From positions 1,240,001 to 1,304,000 of the forward strand of contig CP097573.1 of the NCBI GenBank assembly GCA_000492175.2: a stretch of DNA of 64,000 nt. Reading direction: 5' to 3'. Source of the DNA: Firmicutes bacterium ASF500 (GTDB lineage Bacteria; Bacillota; Clostridia; Oscillospirales; Oscillospiraceae). The position numbers were made by a program, and so were the translations under genes. This document shows, one piece after another, positions 59,421 to 64,000 of this stretch (the first letter of the stretch is position 1; each line of letters starts with the position of its first letter). Below the pieces are notes generated by a model, which ran no database searches, had not been told where the DNA came from, and worked only from the letters and a program-made list of their open reading frames with translations.

Positions 59421-59957
59421 ATGTCCGAGAAAAAGTATATCCGCTTTATCAACAGCGACTATGAAACGCTGTTCCATATCCCGGACGGCGGGCGCATCCG
59501 AATCACCTACCCCGACAGGGAACCGGCTGAACGGGTATGCCGGTTTATCGACGAGTACCACACGGCAGTTGGGAATTGTCACTACCACATCTGCGAGTTT
59601 GCCGAGCGCATGGAGCAGATCGGCGCGAAGTATGAGCCGCTGGACTACATCCGGGAACCTGAGTTTTACCCCAAGTATTATCTTGCGGCAAGTGAAAATG
59701 GCCCCGGCCCTGCCTACCATATCATCGACACAAGGCAGGAATACGGTTTTGCGTTCGCACCCAAGGGAGCCGCGAGGGGCCAGAAGTATTGCATTTTCAG
59801 ACGGCGGGTGGATGAAAGCGGCCATTATCGCGTTAGCTGCGTTGTCCAATGGAGCGACAATCTGAAAGACATCGCTCCCCAGGACTGGGGCTTTGACATG
59901 AAGAAGATCAAGGCCGTAACGCAGAAGCCGAAAAAGCGGACTGGCCCCAGGCGGTGA
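59421..59957 (+). CDS. Hypothetical ICE protein, 178 residues
   Basis: Starts at ATG 59421 after AAAGGAGGAAGT. The sequence (YIRFINSDYETLFHIPDGGR, ERVCRFIDEYHTAVGNCHYH, FAERMEQIGAKYEPLD) resembles LPD-type small proteins typical of Clostridial ICE accessory genes, ending in a basic tail. I do not know the family or function. It is bounded by palindromes 11 and 12 as a one-gene module. Confidence 0.7.
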   Translation: MSEKKYIRFINSDYETLFHIPDGGRIRITYPDREPAERVCRFIDEYHTAVGNCHYHICEFAERMEQIGAKYEPLDYIREPEFYPKYYLAASENGPGPAYHIIDTRQEYGFAFAPKGAARGQKYCIFRRRVDESGHYRVSCVVQWSDNLKDIAPQDWGFDMKKIKAVTQKPKKRTGPRR

Positions 59958-60046
59958 GCGGAGGCGATGCGCCGGCGTCCAGCCCAAACGCGAGAGCGCC
60001 CCCATAGCTGTGGCGCGGCTTTTCTCAGCACCAATTCTGAGCGGAA

Positions 60047-60069
60047 ATGCGTCTCACCGTGAGACGTAT
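60047..60069. repeat. ICE palindrome copy 12
   Basis: One change at the right end (CGTAT), centre C; ribosome site 17 bp downstream. Confidence 0.93.
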
Positions 60070-60098
60070 TTCCGCTCTCTTATAAGGAGGCGAACACC

Positions 60099-61004
60099 AT
60101 AGACGATTTTAAGGCAGTACCCAGCAGTCTGGACATCAGCAAATATCTGAAAGAATTTCTGATCATGTGCGACCCCGTAAAATACCCGCCGGGGGATGAC
60201 GCTAAAATTGTACGGCGCTTGAACGATACCCTGCAAGGACGGGGGGAGCAGACAGTTCAGGAAATGCTGGCTGAAATAGACACGGTATGCGGACGGTTGG
60301 GAATCTACAATTCGGAATGGCTGGCATTTCAACAGAAAATTGAAGATTTCCAGCATCAGAAATCACTGTTAGACCAGCCCTATACCAAAAGCAGCAGCAA
60401 GCAGTACAAATATCGGAGCTATGACCCGCCCATTGGCCGCAAGTTAAAAATCGTCAATCAGCGGCTTTATGACTGCGCGGCAAAGGCGGGCTTTCCCCCG
60501 AACTTTTTCCGGGAAACTTACTTTGACCAGGTGACATTCTACTGCATACCCGACCACACGGATTTTAACTTTTCCTATTTCAGCAACTGCACCTTTGCCG
60601 TGTGCCGGATCAGGGAGGCCACCTTTGACGGGGCAACTCTGTCCAGTTCTGAATTTCATAGCTGCGTTATGCAGTACGCCACATTCTTTAATGCGTCCAT
60701 CGACCACACCCATTTTCACGACAGTACCCTGCGAAATGTTTCATTCCAAGAGGCCCGCCTCAAATCCTGCAATACCGTTGACTGTGAATTGGATGGCGTC
60801 GGCTTTTTGAACGCGACATTGGACGGCTGTTTTTTTGGACGTGTCGCCGCCCGCAGCATCCGGGGCCTGCACACCGCCACCATCACCCAGGGCGGCGCGA
60901 CGGACAGCGAGGTGAAGCGTAACCGGGAATCCATTTTTGCCGCCCTCCGGCCTGAGCAGGGGCTGCGGCTGGAGTTTCCGGCGAAAAGGCGGGGTGGGCG
61001 GTGA
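60099..61004 (+). CDS. Pentapeptide-repeat-like protein with probable ATA start
   Basis: About 301 residues counted from ATA 60099, which stands 8 bases after AAGGAGG; the first ATG (60165) has no ribosome site and would remove DDFKAVPSSLDISKYLKEFL. An N-terminal helical part (about 1-150) is followed by a right-handed beta-helix of pentapeptide type (FNFSYFSNCTFAVCRIREAT, NVSFQEARLKSCNTVDCELD, FLNATLDGCFFGRV). Such folds can mimic DNA or bind topoisomerases, but the use here is unknown. It overlaps the VirD4 gene by 4 bp (GTGA). Confidence 0.78.
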   Translation: MDDFKAVPSSLDISKYLKEFLIMCDPVKYPPGDDAKIVRRLNDTLQGRGEQTVQEMLAEIDTVCGRLGIYNSEWLAFQQKIEDFQHQKSLLDQPYTKSSSKQYKYRSYDPPIGRKLKIVNQRLYDCAAKAGFPPNFFRETYFDQVTFYCIPDHTDFNFSYFSNCTFAVCRIREATFDGATLSSSEFHSCVMQYATFFNASIDHTHFHDSTLRNVSFQEARLKSCNTVDCELDGVGFLNATLDGCFFGRVAARSIRGLHTATITQGGATDSEVKRNRESIFAALRPEQGLRLEFPAKRRGGR

Positions 61005-62740
61005 AAAATCAATCGGACAACAGCTATTCCAAGTGGCTCTTCCTCGCCCTGCCCGTGCTGTGGATCGGCGCGGGGCTGGCCTCCGGCTATGAGGACGGCA
61101 TGACGGCATTTGAAGTGCTGGGTAAGTTTTCCGAGTGGGCCGACCACCCGTTTCTGCTCCGCTGGACGCCCTATACTCTTAAATTTATGCTGGGGGCGCT
61201 GGTGGTGTATGCCTTTGCTGTGGTGCTGTACATTTCCGGTAAGCAGAACCGCCGCCCCGGAGAGGAACACGGCAGCGCCCGCTGGGGAAATCCCCGCCAG
61301 CTTGACCGCAAGTATCGGGACAAAGACCCCAAGCGCAACGCCATCCTCACGCAGAACCTGCGGATGAGCTTAAACAGCCGCCAGCACTTCCGCAACCTCC
61401 TGCAAATCGTGGTGGGCGGCTCCGGCGCGGGCAAGACCCGCTACATCGTGAAGCCCAACATTTACGAGGCCAACGCATCGTATATAGCGACTGACCCGAA
61501 AGGGGAACTTGCCCGCGACTCCATCCCCCTGCTGCTCCGGGAGGGGTACACGATCAAGGTTTTCGACCTCGTTGACCCGGACCGCTCCGACTGCTATAAC
61601 CCCTTCCACTACATCCGCAACGACGCGGATGTGCTGAAGCTGATCGCCAATTTCATCCGCAACACCACCCCGAAAAACGCCCATTCCAGTGACCCGTTTT
61701 GGGAGAAAAGCGAAACCGCCCTGGACAGCGCCCTCATGCTCTATCTGCTCCACGAGGCCCCGCCGGAGGATCAGAACATGGAGATGATGCTGACCATGCT
61801 GGAGTACGGCGCGGCAAAGGAGGGGGACGGCGACCATGTTTCAGCCCTTGACCTGCTCTTTCAGGCGTTGGAGGAAGAAAACCCCAACCACATCGCCGTG
61901 CGGCAATACAAAGTGTTCAAGCAGGCCCCCAGCGAAACAGCCATGAGCATCTTGATCAGCGCCGCCGTGCGCCTCGCTCCCTTTTCCCTGCCGGAGATAC
62001 AGCGCATCACCAGCCGGGACGAGATGGAGTTGGGCAAGCTGGGGGAACGGAAACAGGCCATTTTCTGCATTATCCCGGACAGCAACGATGTAAGCCTCAA
62101 TTTCCTTGTCGGTATGCTCTATTCCCAGGCGTTCCAGGAGCTTTACTTTCAAGCCGACAAGGTACACGGCGGCAGTCTGCCCATTCCCGTCCGGCTCATG
62201 TTCGACGAATTTGCCAATGTGTCACTGCCGGACGGCTACGCCCGACTTCAGGCCACCATGCGCTCCCGCAACGTGATGGCCACCATTATACTGCAAAACA
62301 TTTCCCAGCTCAAGGCCCTTTTCAAAGATGACTGGGAGGGTATCATCGGCAACGCGGATGCCTTTATCTATTTGGGCGGGAACGAGCAAAGTACGCACAA
62401 ATATGTGTCTGAGCTGCTGGGCAAGGAGACGATCCAGACCCAAACCAGCAGCCAGAGCAAGGGGCGCAACGGATCGTACAGTCAGAATTTTCAACAGGCC
62501 GGGCGCGAACTCTTAACGCCAGATGAAGTGCGGATGCTGGACAACAAAAAGGCCATTGTCCTCATTCGCGGCGAAGCCCCGGTCATTGACGACAAATACG
62601 ATCTGATGAAGCACCCCGCAATCAAGTTTACGGCTGACGGGGGCGCAGCCGCTTATATACACAGTCCAGTTTGCCTTTACGACGTGGGCGACCTGGACTT
62701 TTCCTTTACGTCGCTGGACGATGTAGAAATCATCGAATGA
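61001..62740 (+). CDS. VirD4/TraG-type coupling ATPase
   Basis: 579 residues from a GTG start overlapping the previous stop. Two N-terminal membrane helices (about 12-30 and 60-80), HGSARWGN, Walker A VVGGSGAGKTR (about 137-147), TDPKGEL, FWEKSETALDSALMLYL, Walker B MFDEFANVSLPDGY (about 400) and ATIILQNISQLKALF. It links relaxase-bound DNA to the type IV secretion channel and pumps it out using ATP. It is complete. Together with PcfB and the relaxase it defines a self-transmissible element. Confidence 0.96.
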   Translation: MKNQSDNSYSKWLFLALPVLWIGAGLASGYEDGMTAFEVLGKFSEWADHPFLLRWTPYTLKFMLGALVVYAFAVVLYISGKQNRRPGEEHGSARWGNPRQLDRKYRDKDPKRNAILTQNLRMSLNSRQHFRNLLQIVVGGSGAGKTRYIVKPNIYEANASYIATDPKGELARDSIPLLLREGYTIKVFDLVDPDRSDCYNPFHYIRNDADVLKLIANFIRNTTPKNAHSSDPFWEKSETALDSALMLYLLHEAPPEDQNMEMMLTMLEYGAAKEGDGDHVSALDLLFQALEEENPNHIAVRQYKVFKQAPSETAMSILISAAVRLAPFSLPEIQRITSRDEMELGKLGERKQAIFCIIPDSNDVSLNFLVGMLYSQAFQELYFQADKVHGGSLPIPVRLMFDEFANVSLPDGYARLQATMRSRNVMATIILQNISQLKALFKDDWEGIIGNADAFIYLGGNEQSTHKYVSELLGKETIQTQTSSQSKGRNGSYSQNFQQAGRELLTPDEVRMLDNKKAIVLIRGEAPVIDDKYDLMKHPAIKFTADGGAAAYIHSPVCLYDVGDLDFSFTSLDDVEIIE

Positions 62741-62760
62741 AAAAAGGAGGAATTTTTACT

Positions 62761-63099
62761 ATGAAAAAGCACAATTCCAACACTTCCCTCACCACCCGGA
62801 GCAAGACCCGCCGGTACATGGCCGTCTGGACGGCGCTGGTGCTGTCCCTGTGCCTGTTCACCGTCCCGGCCTCCGCCGCTGGCGGCGACCCACTGGACAT
62901 TGTAAATAACCTGAGCGACTTTATTTTCTCCATCATTAAGGCCCTGGGCGTCATTATCCTAGGCTGGGGCATCGTGCAGGTGGGTATGTCCATCCAGTCC
63001 CACGACGCCAGCCAGCGCACCCAGGGCTTCCTGTGTCTGTTCGGCGGGCTTATGATCGCCTTTGCTAAGGAGATTTTGACCGCCATTGGCGCGGTATAA
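62761..63099 (+). CDS. Maff2-family small membrane protein
   Basis: 112 residues from an ATG after GGAGGAATTTTTACT. One N-terminal signal-like helix (AVWTALVLSLCLFTVPASAA) and two hydrophobic helices (FIFSIIKALGVIILGWGIVQ, FLCLFGGLMIAFAKEILTAI). The arrangement resembles the VirB2/TrbC pilin-type proteins and the Maff2 family found right after virD4 in Firmicute ICEs. Likely a component of the mating channel or pilus. Confidence 0.88.
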   Translation: MKKHNSNTSLTTRSKTRRYMAVWTALVLSLCLFTVPASAAGGDPLDIVNNLSDFIFSIIKALGVIILGWGIVQVGMSIQSHDASQRTQGFLCLFGGLMIAFAKEILTAIGAV

Positions 63100-63128
63100 G
63101 CGGCCCCATCAACCCTAATACCGGGGAA

Positions 63129-63151
63129 ATGCGTCTCACGGTGAGACGCAT
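63129..63151. repeat. ICE palindrome copy 13
   Basis: Perfect copy, centre G, between the Maff2 and TrbL-like genes, so inside the transfer gene block. Confidence 0.95.
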
Positions 63152-63176
63152 TTCCCCCAATGAAAGAGGTGATTTT

Positions 63177-64000
63177 TTGAGTGACAACTGGATTGTCAGC
63201 AATCTGGAAAATGCCCTGGCAGACTGGAACGGGAAGCTGGGGGAAATATGGGCGCTGCTGACCCAATCCCCGGAGACGTTCAAGGGCGGCACCATTTGGA
63301 GCTTGATCCTCAACGTCCACAATGCCCTTGTGGGCATTGGCTACGGCCTTTTGGTGCTGTTTTTCGCTATGGCTATCTTTCAGAGCGCCGCCAGCTTCCG
63401 GGACTTCCAGAGGCCGGAGTATGTTCTGCGCCACCTGATCCGCTTTATCCTCGCCAAAACCGCCGTGGGCCGGTGTATGGAGATTATGACCGCAATTTTC
63501 AATATCTGCGGCGGCATCACCCAAACCGTGATGAGCGGGCTGGGCGGCTCCATTACCACGGCGGCATCGCTGCCCGGCGAGATCGTGACCGCGATAGAGG
63601 GGGTGGGCCTGTTGGAGAGCATCCCCCTGTGGCTCGTTTCCCTATTGGGCACCCTCTTTATAACCGTCATGTCCTTTATTCTGCTGCTCACCGTCTACGG
63701 GCGCTTTTTCCGGCTGTATATGTTTACCGCCCTGGCCCCCTTGCCGTTAGCCTCCTTTGCCGGTCAAACCACGTCATCCAGCGGCAGAGCGTTCATTAAG
63801 AGCTACATCGGCGTGTGCATGGAGGGCGCAGTAATTGTGCTGGCCTGTCTCATTTACTCGGCCTTCCTGTCCAGCAGCGCCCCCGCCGTGGACAGCAGCC
63901 TGCCCGCCGTCACAATGGCGTGGCAGTACATCGGACAGCTCATTTTCAATATGCTGATCCTGACCGGCCTTGTCCGGGGGGCCAGCCGGATCGTAAAGGA
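63177..64000 (+). CDS. TrbL/VirB6-like conjugation membrane protein (partial, runs off right edge)
   Basis: At least 274 residues from a TTG start after AAAGAGGTGATTT (LSDNWIVSNLENALADWNGK); no stop before the window ends. At least five transmembrane helices: NALVGIGYGLLVLFFAMAIF, LVSLLGTLFITVMSFILLLT, FRLYMFTALAPLPLASFAG, GAVIVLACLIYSAFL and a last at the edge. The pattern fits the inner-membrane channel protein that follows Maff2 in Clostridial ICEs. Downstream VirB4-like genes are expected outside the window. Confidence 0.85.
   Translation, partial: MSDNWIVSNLENALADWNGKLGEIWALLTQSPETFKGGTIWSLILNVHNALVGIGYGLLVLFFAMAIFQSAASFRDFQRPEYVLRHLIRFILAKTAVGRCMEIMTAIFNICGGITQTVMSGLGGSITTAASLPGEIVTAIEGVGLLESIPLWLVSLLGTLFITVMSFILLLTVYGRFFRLYMFTALAPLPLASFAGQTTSSSGRAFIKSYIGVCMEGAVIVLACLIYSAFLSSSAPAVDSSLPAVTMAWQYIGQLIFNMLILTGLVRGASRIVK

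Noticed and set aside
55385..59452. A 1355-codon minus-strand frame opposite the adhesin
   Set aside because: High GC and the repeat structure keep the antisense frame open; composition is unlike a protein and no ribosome site exists.
36830..63151. CRISPR array formed by the repeated palindromes
   Set aside because: Spacing is kilobases with genes between, not regular 30-40 bp spacers, and no cas gene is present.
1..64000. tRNA or rRNA genes as integration targets
   Set aside because: No cloverleaf with TTCRANNC arm or rRNA-like stretch was recognised by eye; a covariance-model scan would be needed to exclude them.

Overview
The window reads as chromosome of a high-GC anaerobic gut Firmicute of class Clostridia, most like Oscillospiraceae relatives such as Flavonifractor or Intestinimonas. 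The basis is the AGGAGG-type ribosome binding sites, frequent TTG/GTG starts, a CIRCE/HrcA-type heat-shock operator, an S-layer-homology remnant, a one-gene AmmeMemoRadiSam A/B fusion, and a Firmicute conjugative element with Maff2, PcfB, VirD4 and SpaA-type genes. Species is inference. No rRNA or tRNA gene was recognised.

Layout. (1) 1-8.4 kb, backbone-like: a c-di-GMP pair on the minus strand (HD-GYP response regulator running off the left edge, membrane GGDEF cyclase), hsp20 behind a CIRCE-overlapped promoter, a two-component locus whose regulator is frameshifted while its kinase is intact, a triple-PepSY protein, an S-layer-homology scrap and a lipoprotein. (2) 8.4-16.1 kb: an XRE regulator, a DinG-like helicase and three consecutive large-serine-recombinase genes, the middle one without a catalytic domain, then a phosphoesterase. 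(3) 16.2-20.1 kb: remains of an integrative element with a complete tyrosine integrase, three small minus-strand genes, an iteron-like cluster and a truncated primase-like gene. (4) 20.1-25.1 kb: a mobilizable element (excisionase-like, HTH, MobC-like, relaxase fused to Sel1 repeats) whose integrase is cut off at the junction with region 3. (5) 25.2-27.4 kb: AmmeMemoRadiSam genes. (6) 27.5-35.8 kb: a type I restriction-modification operon of EcoR124I (IC) type in the order hsdM-unknown-hsdS-unknown-hsdR, with overlapping or nearly touching genes, then an apparently truncated DUF2971 gene. hsdS carries three TAEL-encoding 12-bp repeats, a run of ten Gs and a 27-nt perfect palindrome. (7) 35.8 kb to the right edge: an integrative conjugative element with RepA, a two-domain ParB-like protein, a PP-loop protein, ArdC-type antirestriction protein, oriT candidates, MobC, relaxase, PcfB, DNA methylase, sortase, CAP protein, a 2256-residue SpaA-repeat adhesin, pentapeptide protein, VirD4, Maff2 and a TrbL-like membrane protein that runs off the window.

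The most unusual signal is in region 7. Thirteen copies of a 23-nt palindrome (arm ATGCGTCTCAC, one central base, then the reverse complement) stand between gene modules and once, in frame, inside a gene. None was seen in the first 36 kb. They look partly like bidirectional terminators and partly like protein-binding sites, and their core resembles a parS core with one extra base. In the same element three genes (39.7, 49.06 and 60.1 kb) have a ribosome binding site but no ATG/GTG/TTG where the protein should begin. The other strong candidates are the two unknown genes embedded in the type I operon and the several possible length-variable switches (hsdS repeats and G-tract, an (AT)9 promoter spacer at 19.1 kb, the 39-bp repeats in the ParB-like gene).
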